Shown: one piece after another, positions 1 through 11,956 of the stretch
How the letters are laid out: each line of letters opens with the position of its first letter
How positions within the stretch are numbered: the stretch's first letter is position 1
Assembly: GCA_005656395.1 (NCBI GenBank)
Contig: SRSI01000051.1
Coordinates: forward strand, 248,001 to 312,000
Source of the DNA: Strongyloides papillosus
Taxonomy: Eukaryota > Nematoda > Chromadorea > Rhabditida > Strongyloididae
Direction of reading: 5' to 3'
Length of the DNA stretch: 64,000 nucleotides
Notes under the pieces: model-generated
The model's input: the letters and a program-made list of their open reading frames with translations, nothing else
Told to the model about the DNA's origin: nothing
The model's database searches: none
Program-made: the position numbers and the translations under genes

Positions 1-434
1 TAAAAACAAATATGCAATGTTTTATTAACTAACACATTTGAGTAATTTTAATAATGATACTCAACATCATAAATGTTAGAAAACATAATATTTATAGTTC
101 ACTTTGTCACTAAAAGTATTATAATGGTGATATTTGACAAATCATAACTTTTTTTTTAAAATCAATTGTAATTTATGGTACTATATTCATTCTGTTAAGA
201 TCTCAGACAGATGTTTTGATAACACATGATCATGGTTGTTGTTTCGCCCTATTTTTATGACAAACGGCGAATTATTGTGTGCTTGCCGTATCGCCATCCT
301 TATTTTTAAAATTTTTGGGAAAAGCCATACTTTTAAAAAAAAATCTATCTCTTTAAAAGAAAAGGTAACTTTGTACCAATTAGAAAAAATAATAATTTTT
401 TTTAAGTTGTTTTTTTAACCATTTATTTGTTATA
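1..434. other. AT-rich flank, no gene recognised
   Basis: Low-complexity A+T-rich DNA. A 60-codon open frame at 236-418 has no recognisable motif. I looked here for the 5' terminal inverted repeat of the hAT element that follows and could not identify one with confidence. Confidence 0.4.
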
Positions 435-2376
435 ATGTCTTATACAAACAAGTATTCAAATTTGTTAGATGAAAAAAATAAAAGTAGTAATTATTGCAGT
501 AATAAGGGTGGTATTTCAGAATATAAAGAGTGTTGTTCAAAGTATGATGGGATAAATAAGTCAAAAAATGATGAATTGTATTTTAATTGTTCATACTGTG
601 GTAAAGATTTAAAGCTTTTAAAAATGGGTGAAAAAGCGATAAAAAAACATATTGCTTGCACATCACATTTGGAAAATAAAAAAAGTGTTAATCAAACAGT
701 CTGCTTATCTACCTTACTTAGAAATTCGAACCAAAGTAATGATTCTGAAAGTTTTGCTGAATTATGCTATTCTTTCCACATAGTATTTCATGGTCTCACT
801 TTCAAAATATCTGATTGTAGTTCTGAAATTTTTAAAAAAATATTCAATGGTTCTGAAATAGCCAAAAATTATAAGATGAAAAGGACAAAAGCTGCTGCTG
901 TCATTAATAAAGTTTTGCCTAAAATATTTTCTGACAAAATATTAGAAGAATTGAAAGAGCTCAATATTCCGTTCTCCTTATCAATTGATTCAACATCAAT
1001 TAGCAATTTAAAAATATTTCTCATATTAATTCCTTATTGGGAAGATTGTCAAGATGCTAAAACAAAACTTTTGTCCATTGAGTTTCTTGATGTTGAAAAT
1101 TCAGATATCATTTGTTCAATAATTCAAAAAAATATTGAAAATCTTCAAAAACAAAATTTTATTTCTATTAGTGCTGTTAATACAAATATGAATTTTGGAG
1201 AAGCTAAAAGAAATGGTCAAAATAATGTATATTATAAACTTAAAAGTATGTTTTGTTTATAAATATACTATATAGTTTTAGAATTTAATGAATCTCTTTA
1301 TGGGATAGGTTGTCCAGCACATATTCTTCATAACGCTGCACAAAATGCTCAAGATGCATTTGAATGTGATGTTGAAGTAACATCACTTAAAATATGGTCA
1401 CATTATGCAAATAGTTCAAACAGATGTAACAAACTTGAAGAAATCTGTAATTGGATTTCAGGTGAAGAATGTCAATATGGTACTTTACCTAGTCATGGTA
1501 AGACTAGATGGTTGACTCTTCAAAAATGAATTCAAAAAATTGTTCAAATGTGAGATGGTTTAGAATCATATTTTCTATCTTCTGAATCTGTTTTTTTAAA
1601 AAAAAACTTTCACCAATAAAAACGTTAAAGTTTATTTTCTATGCTTATCAAATATATTACCATTATTTAATGGTGCAATTGAATATTTTCAAAAAGAAGA
1701 GTTGACAATACTTGACGTTTACAAAAAGTTGAAGGATTTAATATATAAATTAGGAGCCCGCATGAATGAAAATTACTACGGAAGTAATGTAGCAAAATTT
1801 ATAGAAGAAATAGATTCAGAGGAAAGGGAAAGAATCAATCTATCTTTTAAAGTAAGTTACAAATACAAATATGTATATTAAAATTTTAAAGTTTCATCGA
1901 AAGTTCAGTCAGTTATATCAAACTTTGGAACCGTGATTTTTTTGAAAAATTTGACAAACTAGACTGGATGATTTTGGAGTCCGATTTAACTGGTATGGGC
2001 ACTATAATTATGAAAAGTCTAGAGCAATTTTGTTTTGAGAATAACGCCCTTTTTGATGAATATACTGAATTAAATTCAATATTTGTTATATTAAAAAAAA
2101 CGACTCTGGATTTTTTTCTCGTACTTGTTTAGAAAAATGAAGTTACATACTTAGAAATAACAGTTTTGTCATTTTTAAAAAATTATGCTATCAATAATAT
2201 CAATTTTCCCATAAAGTGCTTCAGTAGAAAGATGCTTCAGCCTATTAACTCATCAATTACGAAGTTCAAGAAATAGATTCTCAAAAGAAAGCATTAAGGC
2301 AATACTTTACATAAAAAGTAATTCAAGAATGAGCTGCATAGAATTTTACGAGTATATGAAAAAAATGGTTTCTTAA
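435..2376 (+). pseudogene. hAT-superfamily transposase, decayed
   Basis: The first open stretch (435-1262) encodes a C2H2/BED-like finger (CSYCGK ... KKHIACTSH, about residues 54-80). Its stop lies inside what looks like a 36-nt intron, GTATGT at 1246 to AG at 1281; removing it keeps the frame and leads into CPAHILHNAAQ, the hAT catalytic-domain Cys/His motif, and then KTRWLTLQ. In-frame TGA codons at 1527 and 1551 break it. Further coding follows (KEELTILDVYKKLKDL, about 1700-1850) with a GTAAGT donor at 1852. The C-terminal dimerisation region (SASVERCFSLL ... RNRFSKESIKAILYIKSN) ends at TAA 2374-2376. That ERCFS / KA.L.IK.N pattern is diagnostic of hAT transposases. It would cut and paste DNA with 8-bp target duplications, but this copy is dead. 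The terminal inverted repeats were not located. Confidence 0.85.
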
Positions 2377-2708
2377 AAAAAGTATTATTCTTAGTAAATA
2401 CTTAATTTTTTTTTAAATTTGTTTATATTTATAATAATTATTAAATAATTTACTTTTTGCCATGTTTTGCCATATAAAAAAAAGAAAATGATTTCAAAAT
2501 GCACTATTTTTAGAAATATCTAACGGCAACTATGCACATGATATATTTTGCCAGTAAATGACATTTTATTATAAGTTTTAAATTTATTGTTTTACCGAAT
2601 ATAATTGTTATATCTTGTTATACTTTTTAGCTTTTAATAAATAAAGAAAATTTAAATTCTTGTCAAAATTAAGCGATTATACTTATGAAGTCTTACTAAA
2701 CTCAATAT
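2377..2708. other. AT-rich spacer
   Basis: No coding or structured signal beyond simple A/T runs. It lies between the hAT pseudogene and the next TIR element and may include the 3' end of the hAT element. Confidence 0.4.
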
Positions 2709-3268
2709 AAAGAAAAGGCGGCCCGTCAGCTCACCACTGGCTATTTTGCTTTTTTCGACATTGGTAAAATGTATATTAATAATGAATATTTTGTATTGTA
2801 ATGTGCCTTAACCGTGTTAATATCATAGTTATGGCACATTTTCTTATCTTGTTAACATATTTAGCCTTTTATTATATATGAATTATGCAATAAGACGAAA
2901 TTTTAAAAATGATGCAAACTTCCAAAGATGGCAATTTTTGTATGATACAAATGTATATTAATGTATTATGAATACAATATTTTTAATTTAATAAAATAAA
3001 AAATAAGAAAAAGTAAGGAAATTATATTTTTATAAGTACAATGATATGATAAAACATCTACTACATAAATTAAAAATAAAAATTACAAAGGAAGCTCAAT
3101 ATTAACAGTTATAATAAATGCACCAATGTAAAATAAAATTATTAAAATTAAAATGAAACTGTAATTATATTTTTGAATAATGAAATAGTATTTATTATAA
3201 AAATCAAAAACAAAATAGAATAAAATTTATATTTAACTATCATAAAAAAATAAGTAATTTATCTTTAT

Positions 3269-3886
3269 TTAAATCATTTCATAAAGCAAAATAGTACATT
3301 TCTTCGTAGGCAATTTGTTTTCTTTTACTACTTTAGGCTTTTGACTATCATTGAGGCAATGCCACTTATCTTCTTTACGTATAAAGGTTAAATAATGTCC
3401 TGTTCTACGTCCAAATCTCTCGTATGCAATGAATCCTTTCAACTTATACGGCGTATTTGGTGTGAAGAATTCATTTACATACACAGAATCTTTCGAGGAT
3501 ATGAAATCAATTCCCATATTTTGATGTTCTTTATTCATAATATTTTTTGTTAGTTCCACAAACAAATATTTTGGATATTTTCTTATAATTCTTTTCTTAG
3601 TCATGTTTTCTGAAATCTTGTTGCATAGTAAGCATTTACGAGCAACACTTTCTTTTTCATATTTCAACATCTCTTTTATTGCACTATTTATATCTTTCAT
3701 GTTATTAATATTATTGATATTTATATTGAATATAGATGCTTCAAATTCATTTATTATTCTGCTAGTTTTACAGTGTTCACAGATCAGACTATTTTCCTCT
3801 TTATAATAGAAATATTTCATTAAATCTGGAGTCCGATTTTGAAACTGATCAAGTATGAAGAAAAAAAATTTACGATCTAAATACAA
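3269..3886 (-). pseudogene. Partial ubiquitin-specific protease (USP) domain inside TIR element A
   Basis: 205 residues matching the C-terminal half of the peptidase C19/USP fold. Two CxxC pairs (ICEHCK near residue 35; KCLLCN near 84) resemble the USP zinc finger. YKLKGFIAYERFGRRTGHYL (about residues 147-166) contains the GHY catalytic-histidine box, followed by WHCLNDSQ, the conserved W..ND region. USPs remove ubiquitin from proteins. The N-terminal Cys box that supplies the nucleophile is absent: the minus-strand sequence upstream of 3886 is A+T rich without an open frame, so no activity is expected. Its position inside a TIR transposon with a clean target duplication suggests a captured host gene fragment. 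A reduced, spliced functional gene is possible but I saw no upstream exon. Confidence 0.75.
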
Positions 3887-4299
3887 TGGAGCTAAATCGT
3901 ATTGAATAATTTATCATTAACGTTTGAATTCTTTATTATTTCAATAAAAAATATTTCATGATAAGTTTTCTACATTTGTATATAAAAATAGAAATATTTT
4001 ATTAATTTATCAATATGTTAATATTAAAAATATACTTTAATTCGTTAAAAACCATTAAATTATATACTTTCCAATTATTAATTTTAAATCACATAAATTT
4101 ATATTAAATTTATTGTTAAATTTATCATTTTATCACTAAATCATTGTAAAATTAAAATAAGGTATATAAATGATTTCCAGTATAGTAATTTATGTAACTT
4201 TTTTAATATACTAATTAATTATACTTTGTTTATTAATATTTATCTAATAAGATCAATAGTAATATGCAAAACAATTTAATAATTACATTAACCTCTTAT

Positions 4300-4660
4300 A
4301 CTTCTATTTTGCTTTTTTTTGTACTTCTATTTATTAACTTTTAATTAGTATTCTTTATTAATCTACATGTCTATTTTGCTTTTTTATACCCTATTACTTG
4401 CCTATTTTGCTTTTTTTTGTACTTCTATTTATTAACTTTTATTTAGTATTATTTATTTATCTACTTGTCTATTTTGCTTTTTTATATACTGTTACTTGTC
4501 TATTTTGCTTTTTCCTACACTGTTACTTGTCTATTTTGCTTTTTTATATACTGTTACTAGTCTATTTTGTTTTTTTATATACTGTTACTTGTCTATTTTG
4601 CTTTTTTATATACTGTTATTTGTCTATTTTGCTTTTTCATACACTATTATATATAATACA
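4300..4660. repeat. 31-bp tandem repeat, unit TCTATTTTGCTTTTTTATAT...
   Basis: TCTATTTTG begins at 4469, 4499, 4530, 4561, 4592 and 4623, about every 31 bp, with looser copies before. The core CTATTTTGCTTTTTT equals the subterminal inverted motif of the surrounding TIR element. The hydrophobic plus-strand open frame across it (4398-4694) is a product of the repeat, not a gene. Confidence 0.85.
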
Positions 4661-4822
4661 AAGTAACTTTAGTCCAAATTGTTATATATTATAGTATTAA
4701 AACAGATGTCGAAAAAAGCAAAATAGCCGAGTCAACTTGTTGTCTCTCTCCATACTAACGAGTGGTGACCTGACGTGTCGCCAAAGAAAAGGAAGGGTTG
4801 AAGTGAGAAAATAGTAGAAAAT

Positions 4823-4888
4823 ATGGATATTTTAAATTCCTTAGATTTAAGACAATCTAAAAGTCTTGACAAAAAGAGATTCAGCTAA
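4823..4888 (+). pseudogene. Short conserved 3' coding piece (NSLDL.QSK..DKKRFS-stop)
   Basis: A 22-codon frame starting MDILNSLDL and ending KKRFS-stop. The same piece recurs on the minus strand near 51725-51800, and its NSLD.RKSK core near 49390. It lies convergent to the secreted-peptide gene in both 4.8 kb and 51 kb copies. Function unknown; it may be the last exon of a repeated gene or part of a mobile element. Confidence 0.35.
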
Positions 4889-5192
4889 TGGATAAGTAGA
4901 AAATTAGAAAAGATGTTTTATGATTGCTAAACCACTTAAAAAATCATCTAAGGTTCCTAGAAATGATTTTAAATTTAGCTGTTCATTTAAAGAAGCTTTA
5001 AATTTTTTTTTCTTATTAGAATTTATGTAAAAAATTATATATGAAAATTTTATTTATAACCCTATGTAATAACAACGAATCGCAGAAATATTTATTAAAG
5101 TTATGATGGTGTTAAAATTATTTCTTTAATAAATACACTATCTTCTATTTTTATTCGTTTGTTAGATGATTCATATTTCAAATGTCTTATTA

Positions 5193-5450
5193 TTATCCGT
5201 AACTATATGGATCACTAGGAACTTTGTAATGTTTTGTTACAGTTTCTTTTAAAACATTTTCTTTCTCTTTGTGAAGTCTATCTCCAAGTTGACCAGTTGC
5301 ACCAACTGATAATTGACGTCTGGCTCTTATTGGAGCATTTTTGAATTCATTTGAAAATTGAGAATTCATTTCACAGTTAATAACTGCAAAGGAAATGAAA
5401 CACATGAAAATAATAACTTGAACAACTTTATTAAAGCTGGTAGAATACAT
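5193..5450 (-). CDS. Small secreted propeptide, copy 1
   Basis: 85 residues. The N-terminal hydrophobic stretch (about 8-26, ending FAVINC) is a signal peptide. A furin-type site RARR at about 42-45 would release a C-terminal peptide starting QLSVGATGQLGDRLHKEKEN and ending DPSDPYSYG. Only one Cys is present, near the signal-peptide end. This looks like a precursor of a secreted peptide; I do not recognise the family. It is almost identical to the gene at 51165-51425, differing mainly at the C-terminus (PYSYG versus PYGFGK). A TATA-like AGTAGTATAAAA lies about 55 bp upstream and AATAAA (minus strand, 5150-5155) follows the stop. Single exon; the start is the only ATG before the signal peptide. 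Confidence 0.8.
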   Translation of the reverse strand: MYSTSFNKVVQVIIFMCFISFAVINCEMNSQFSNEFKNAPIRARRQLSVGATGQLGDRLHKEKENVLKETVTKHYKVPSDPYSYG

Positions 5451-5500
5451 TTTAAAATGTTTAATAAGTGTTATTTGATGTCATTTAAAAATTTTATTTC

Positions 5501-5513
5501 TTTTTATACTACT
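5501..5513 (-). promoter_or_regulatory. TATA-box element AGTAGTATAAAA of secreted-peptide gene copy 1
   Basis: Read on the minus strand, AGTAGTATAAAAAG sits about 55 bp before the ATG at 5450. The same motif at the same spacing precedes the genes at 51165 and 63854. Confidence 0.6.
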
Positions 5514-5867
5514 TTTTTGAAAAAATAATAAGTTTTAGAAAACAAAGTGTGGATAGATTTTAAGCAATGTTTATTTGAACAAATAAAATTTTATTACATA
5601 AAAACTGAAAGTACGATTGAAAAATTCTTTGTTTCAATAAGATTTATTTACATTTTACTAATGGAAGTATAAATATTTATACAGATGGAAATCTTGTATT
5701 TACCAGTGTTTTAAATTCAATAGGTTACTTATTGTTTATTACAATAAATACTTATTTTTCTTTTTTCATCAAATAATCTACCATTAATTTAAAATAAAAA
5801 GTACATATCTTTCACGTAAAGTACTAAAATTGTTAATATTTTTATTTTTTACGACTGTCAACACACA

Positions 5868-6700
5868 AAAAAATAGGAGAGCATTTTTGCGTAAAATATA
5901 ATGAATTTTTTCTACCTAACAAAATTTCAATTTTCTTGATTTGCGACTAATTTTATCGCAATTATATCGTACATAAAAATTAAAGCAATAATTAAGTAGT
6001 TACTAAAATAAATTTTTATTATATTATTGTTATTTTAAAACTCAGATTATCTTATATAATACTTTTTAAATTATAAGATTACAATTTAATTTTATGTAAG
6101 ATTATAAATTATACTTTTTATTATAAAATTACACTCTTCTGAAAACCGAAAATTTTCTTTAATGACTTTAATGGTCCTATTTAAAAAATTAAATTCATGA
6201 AAAATTATATGGACTTTTATATACAGTAAAAAATATCTTCTACATATTTAAATTTAATATAAAAACAAATTCAAAAATAATATTTTTAATTATTAATCCT
6301 TTGTGTGGTTAAATAATAATTTTTGGCTTTTTGTTATTAATATTACGAATTTTTTATTTTTATTGTTGCTAGTAATTTGTTTAGGACAATGATTTTTGTT
6401 AAAACTTAACAACTTTACACAAAATTGAGTTCTAGCAATGTATTTCATGTATATTAGAAAAAAAATAGATCCTAAGATTAGGATTATATCAAAAACATTA
6501 ATATAAAGTAAAAGTTACATTACTTCAAATATAAAATATTTGTAATTTTGTAAAAAAAAGCAGAATTTTGCGACAATTTAATATTTTTTATCGTTTAAAA
6601 TTTTGCTGTCTCTTGATAATTTTAAAATGAAAATGAATGTTGATTTTTTAAATAGATGGGAAATTTTTTTGCATTTTTTCTTAAATTGTCAAAAATTTTC
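5868..6700 (+). repeat. Dispersed ~0.9-kb repeat, copy 1
   Basis: Shares a colinear series of blocks with 15355-16260 (same orientation) and 51990-52915 (opposite). Examples are TTTTCTTGATTTGCGACTAA with its downstream TTTATCGCAATTAT, and CTTTGTGTGGTTAAATAATA. No coding capacity. The far end contains TTTTGCGACAATTTAATATT, similar to mariner ends in this window. Probably an old non-autonomous DNA transposon. Confidence 0.65.
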
Positions 6701-6779
6701 TCTTTTTTTCTTTATGTGTAGAACTACAGGGAAAGTTGATACATAGATTACATCGGAATCATAAGAGTTTGTTTTAGAT

Positions 6780-8109
6780 AAAAAAAGAATTAGACACATT
6801 ATATATTGGGCGTGGTCTACTGGCAAAAGCCGAGTCAATGGTAAAAAATTGTGAAGTGTGTAACCGGTTGCAAAAAAATAAAAAGATTACAGAATGGGGA
6901 AAAGGATGAGATGCCAAGATAACGTTAACATTCTGATGTGAGAAATTATGAAAATCATAAATTTTTATTAACGATAGACGTATATACGACACATACAACT
7001 ATTGTTAAAATAAAAAGTTAAAATATCAAACATTGAAAGATGCATTTGGTTATATGTATTCTAAAATGAACTGTCCAATGATACAAGTAGTTGATAATCA
7101 TAGAATATAAATACCAAATGGACTGAATGAATATTTTAGCAGCCTTCATGTAAAATTGATGAAATATATACCTGAAAAACATGAGTTAAATGATATAAAA
7201 GTGATTCAGAGGAATGGCTAAGAAATTACTACATGAAAATAATGATAAGCAGTTACAAAAGCTATATTTATAGTAAATAATATATTAAATTCGAAAATAA
7301 TTGACGGTAATGAAGTAAAAGATAGTTTTTTTTGGTTATAGAAAGAGGAAGGTATATTGGATAAGTATAAAAAAGAAACAAAAGTTATTGGTCAAAGCTG
7401 TTGGTTTAAAAAGAAACTTGATGACAGAGAATAGTCAAAAGATTTCTGTATAGAATGTATAGGTTTGAATACTTTATCATTGAAGAAGATGGAACAGATA
7501 AAATATTTGTTCGAAGGGATGATGCTGTAAAATTACATTACAATCGACAAGGGATAAAAATTTAAAATGAAATAGAAGTTGCTAATATAATGAAAGAAAT
7601 ATCACAAAACTTATCTCTGTAGATGATTCAACAGAGAAGGAGAAGAGATGTACTGTTGTTATGTTTGATAGTAGAAGAAAATTAAAGTTTAGATATGGTA
7701 ATAAATAACCGGTGGCCTGTAATGCACAGATTTGTAAAATAAAATTATTATACTATTTAATCCAAGTAAGGGGAAAGAATATTGAACATGTTGCCAAGGA
7801 GAGATAAATGATGTTAATGACAGATTCTGACTTTGCATTTCGTACTTTGATATTTTATCTGGACTCTTGGAAGCTGAATGCATGGAAAACTATCAAAGGT
7901 TAAGAGATGACGAATAAAGAGGAATAAGAAAAAATTGCTGAACATATTTAAAAATTTTCATATTTGATTTGTAAGATAAAAGCACAAGCGGGGACTTGAC
8001 AAATGAAGAAACAGATTTAGTTGTTAAACGATTAGCTATTCAAGGTGATATAGTAGAATCTGAAATTTTTGAAGGTTTCATGTTAAACCAAAAGGAAATG
8101 TCTCAATAA
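6780..8109 (+). pseudogene. LTR-retroelement pol debris (integrase-like)
   Basis: Fragments in shifting frames: about 6797-6885 reads VKNCEVCNRLQKNKK, the second half of an integrase HHCC zinc motif. Further on come a diverged core, FVRRDDAVKLHYNRQGIK (about 7510-7560), and a terminal open piece SGDLTNEETDLVVKRLAIQG ending in a stop near 8109. Multiple stops and frameshifts. Integrase would join retroelement cDNA to the genome. No flanking LTRs were found; the assignment of the middle part is by context only. Confidence 0.5.
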
Positions 8110-8596
8110 TATGTCTTTTTTGACAATTGTAATGGATTTACGTACATAAGGCTTATTCAGTTGTTTAATGACATCTTTTTTTACGTGCACTTCTCTTGTT
8201 TTTTTTATTACTAACATTTTAAATAAAATAATTTAACATCAGGATTATAAAAGATAATTTATGAGTTGAAAAGAAACTTTATAATATACTTTTTAAAACT
8301 ATATAGAGAATTTCATTTTAAAATACTTAAAAATATAAGTAAACTTTTAATTTATCAAAAATATGCATTTTGAATGTCTAAACATAATAAAGATAAAAAG
8401 CATAAAATTTTGTTTTATTATCAAAAGTGATAATATTGATGACAATAAAAAGATTGAGTTTACTATATGAAATTAAAAAATGTTATATCCGCTATCAAAG
8501 TTAATTTTAATTTATAAAAAGTTGTTTTATAATCTGTTAATTTTATATTAACACTATAAAATCGTAAACCCAATAAGCTGATTATTGAAATTATTA
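8110..8596. other. AT-rich spacer, 3' of the astacin-like gene
   Basis: No coding or repeat signal identified; it would contain the 3' UTR of the minus-strand astacin-like gene. Confidence 0.4.
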
Positions 8597-11500
8597 CTAG
8601 AGCATTTCTGCTTTACAAGACTCAATTGATTGTTCAGAATTTTTAGTTGAATCATCTTCAGTTGGATCAACTTGCTTATAAATTAATAGTAAAGAACTTT
8701 TAGAAAAAGGATCATGGAATTTCACAAATACCTCGCTAGATAATGCTTTTAATTCAATCAATTTAGAAACATTATGTTGTATATATAAGCCTTCTACACC
8801 TTTGTCCTTACGATATTTGATTTCGCCTCTTGGATTCATAACACAATCTTTAATGTTAAATATTTGTGCCCCTTCAACAATGATTTGCACAACTTTACTC
8901 TTATTTCCTGCTTTTATTGAAATGTAACAATCTTCTTTAATGTTTTCAATAATTACTTCATGCTCTTTATCTTCTGCTTTTAACGTAGTTTCTCCTTTGT
9001 TACAACCAACGTCGTCTTTTATTTTAATGATATCTTGACATTTGTCACCAGTAAACATTGAAGGACATTCACATTTTTTACAATTTTTCTTAGAATAATA
9101 ACCTCCATGCTCACAAGAATTTTTCTTTTGGCATTTACAATATATATTATTTATTTTTCTAAGATCACTATAAACAAATAGTTTATTTGATTTAAGCATT
9201 CCTTTATATCGACATTCAAGAGGAATATAAGTTGGATTTTGTCCTATACTACCGAAATAAGTAGGAAAATGTGTTGCTGATGCAAAATCATAATCCGTAT
9301 CTTTGATAAATTTATAGTAATAATTTGACATATAATAATAGGGTTTAAATATTTTATTTATACGGTCATCGTATATTTTTAATTCTCTATCTCTATCAAT
9401 ACGTTGAATTTCTGGAATTAGTCCAAATGCAAGTCCCACGTAAAATCGTATTTTAAATATATCTTTGTATGTTTCTTTTCTTAAACTTATATAAGTAACT
9501 TTACTCTCATCATTAGATAATTTTACATGGTCATTATAGCTAGTCAAAACAAATTTAATTCCTATACCTTTAAAATCATATGACGATTTTTCAAATTTTA
9601 AACAAGTATAAGTATTAATTTGGTGGAAGAATTCATCTATTTCTTCAACATCTGGATATCCTTTTAAAGTTGCAAACAAATTTAAAACATCTGGTTGATA
9701 AGAATACGGGACTTTGTTTTTTGTTTGATAAGATGCTGGGTACACAATTGGCTCTTTAATCTTATTCTAAAAAGCATATTTAAAGATTATTAAAAAATGA
9801 TATTTTTTTCATTTTAGTAAAGTTAGTCAAAAAAGTAGTTTTTTGTTAGTAAATTATGCTTATATTGATGACTACCAATTTCGCCTAAATGTTCTAGCAA
9901 AATGTCTATTTTAAAATGAATCTTAGATAATAGTCAAGAAAGAAAATATATTATCTTAACGCGAAGTAAAACTTGATGAAAATTCACAATGTAAAAAAGT
10001 GTAAATGTAGGATATAATGCATTTGATGAAATTAGTTATTTGATTGAATTTATTTTACATGTAGTAGTATAGGAATTTTGGGGATATAGAATTTTGCTTA
10101 AAGGTTAAGGAGTTATAACCGAATAAAAAATTATAGAAATAATAAGACTAAATATAAGTAAACTTAATTAATGTATTTATTGTTTATTGTGCATTTTAAT
10201 AGTAATTTAGGTCACTTAATATTTAGTTGTCTTTGTCTTGTGCACTTTTCTTCATATAGTCGTCTAAATAAACTTTATACTAAATCGTAAAAATTTATCT
10301 TTAAGACAAAAATATAATTTGCCAAAAGCAGCATATTATCATTATTTAATATTTTTTAACACTTCATTAAAAAGGCGCAATAACTTTTGACAAAAATTTA
10401 AAAGTTATTTATCCTTGTAAATCTTTTAGTATATATATAAGGTATCTAAGAACTAGTCGTAAAATTTTCAATGTCAACATATTTATATAATCTTATATTT
10501 ATCTGAAAGCTTGAAATTTCATTTTAAAGTATTTAATTATCCACTAAAGTATTTTAAAATGTGTTGTAAAAAAAAGTTGTATTATCAGATGCTTAAAAAT
10601 TGTAGAACATACTAAGTTTTCAAAAAGTTATGCTATTTTAAATAACTAAAAAATTATAATATTCATTGAAAAAAGTAGAGAAATCATATAAATAGTTTTA
10701 ATTATATTATAATTGCCATTCTTTGTACTTTCATTTTTTTGAAAAATTTATAATTGAGATTCTAAGATTTTAAATGAATATAAAATCCAAAAAAATATAT
10801 CGACAATAGTAGAAATTACACTTGAATTTTTATGGTAACTTTTCAAACATCCTGTAGAATTTAATATGCCTATTATATTTTGAAATAGTATTTTTTAAAA
10901 ACTTAGCGTAAACACTTAAAAAATGAGGCAGGCAAAAATCAGCATTAAGATAAAAAATTACTATTTTTATTCATGGAACTCCTAAACAAATACAGAAATA
11001 AACGAGTGTTTATATATTAATTAATAATGGACTTATTATTAACTTGTTAGAAAAAAAACTTTTAAATAATATTTTAAAACGAAATTTTAGTAAAAATAGT
11101 AGAAATTCTATCTAAAATTGTTAAATTTTAATGGCTACATAGAATAATATTTATTGGATTTTTTGAATTACCTATGATGATAGTTTATTAATCATTTTGT
11201 GGTTAATAATTAAATCTTTTATCCAACGTAGTGGATATTCGGTAATTTGCTTCAGAATTGAGGTGCTAAATTTTAAATATTTTTTTTAATTTTCGACACA
11301 TTTATCTGACAGAAAAAAATAAAATTTATTGAAGTCTTTAGACTATCTATAAAAATAGTTAGTGTTTTATCTTGTAGATAAGACGTAATTTTTAAATCTG
11401 ATCAAGAGAATTCAAATCATATTTTTTTAGAGTTGGGATGTTAATTTTTAATATTGTTTTTTAAACACTGTCAACTAAATTCTCAACAAATAATAATATT

Positions 11501-11956
11501 TATTGAAACTCGTTCATAATCTATAAAAACAGTTATTATCTTAGTCCTTAACTAAGATTTAAACCTTAAATCTAATTAAAAAAATTTTAGTATAACCTTT
11601 TTAAGAAAAATATGTGTCAATTAATAAAATGGCAAAAATTTTTGAACATTTTTTTAAAATTTTTGATATAATTTAATTTGAAATGTTTTACTAATTACGA
11701 ATATAACATTTGCTTGCTATTCTTTTTGTTTATTAAAAAGTTATTTACAAATAAAATAAGGGAACAATTCTGAAAAAATAACTTTTAAGATAATTTTTTT
11801 TAAAAACGACTTTATTGTTCTTTGCTACATACAATCTTTTTTTTATCAAAATTAAATCTAAAAATGACCCTACTAAAATGGAAAAGTTTCAAATAAACTT
11901 ACATGTTGTTCAGTGTATAATATAATTAACAATAAAAAAAATGGAATTAAAAACAT
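8597..11956 (-). CDS. Astacin-like EGF-CUB protein lacking the zinc site, gene 1 (two exons)
   Basis: Exon 1 is 11903-11956 (18 codons, MFLIPFFLLLIILYTEQH, a signal peptide) ending at a GTAAGT donor. Exon 2 is 8597-9766, preceded by TTTTAG. The intron (9767-11902) is 2136 nt, phase 0. Total 407 residues: astacin-like domain (about 40-215), EGF-like module (about 228-261, CEHGGYY...CKKCECPSMFTGDKC), then a CUB-like domain (about 273-390). Astacins are secreted metalloproteases with HExxHxxGxxHE; here the aligned stretch is FYVGLAFGLIPEIQRIDRD (126-144): the three His ligands are Phe, Leu and Pro and the catalytic Glu is Tyr, while G, E and the R.DRD tail remain. The Met-turn SxMHY reads SATHF. 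It is therefore predicted to be a catalytically inactive secreted pseudo-enzyme. Exon 2 is open for 390 codons, so it seems maintained. A TATA-like TGTATAAATA lies about 50 bp before the ATG. Confidence 0.88.
9767..11902 (-). other. Intron 1 of astacin-like gene 1, with embedded repeats
   Basis: A 2136-nt intron, against 36 nt in the paralogue. It carries A+T-rich DNA; its 10850-11830 part is homologous, in the same plus-strand orientation, to 13640-14990, including about three degraded units of the 176-bp repeat (near 11150, 11325 and 11505). Insertion of such repeat DNA explains the length. Confidence 0.65.

Larger units (their letters stand above)
2717..4782. mobile_element. TIR element A (non-autonomous, 8-bp TSD)
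   Basis: The left end GGCGGCCCGTCAGCTCACCA and the right end (read on the minus strand) GGCGACACGTCAGGTCACCA match at all but three positions. A further 22-bp inverted match (GGCTATTTTGCTTTTTTCGA plus two bases) lies just inside both ends, at 2739-2760 and about 4706-4728. The element is flanked by a perfect 8-bp direct repeat AAAGAAAA at 2709-2716 and 4783-4790. An 8-bp duplication fits hAT-like or MULE/P-like integration. It carries no transposase; instead it holds a partial ubiquitin-protease reading frame (3269-3886, minus) and a 31-bp tandem array near the right end. A second family member spans 18497-23341; the two share both ends, an internal stretch (4160-4250 with 21600-21690) and the 31-bp array. 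Confidence 0.85.
4815..5850. repeat. Segmental duplication, inverted copy at 50755-51800
   Basis: This interval and 50755-51800 align in opposite orientation over about 1 kb, including the secreted-peptide gene, its promoter, its 3' region and the convergent KKRFS coding piece. For example, the minus-strand promoter near 5500-5515 reads the same as 51101-51116. The outer limits were estimated by eye. Confidence 0.8.

Noticed and set aside
4300..4660. CRISPR-like array of ~31-bp units
   Set aside because: Units are directly adjacent with no unique spacers and the DNA is eukaryotic; it is a minisatellite inside a TIR element.
4398..4694. Hydrophobic 98-residue protein
   Set aside because: Translation of the 31-bp minisatellite (repeated CLFCFF); no independent support.
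9743..9745. Start codon for astacin-like gene 1 at 9745
   Set aside because: The codon is GTG and lies inside exon 2; the frame continues upstream to a TTTTAG acceptor and a matching 18-codon signal exon exists at 11903-11956.
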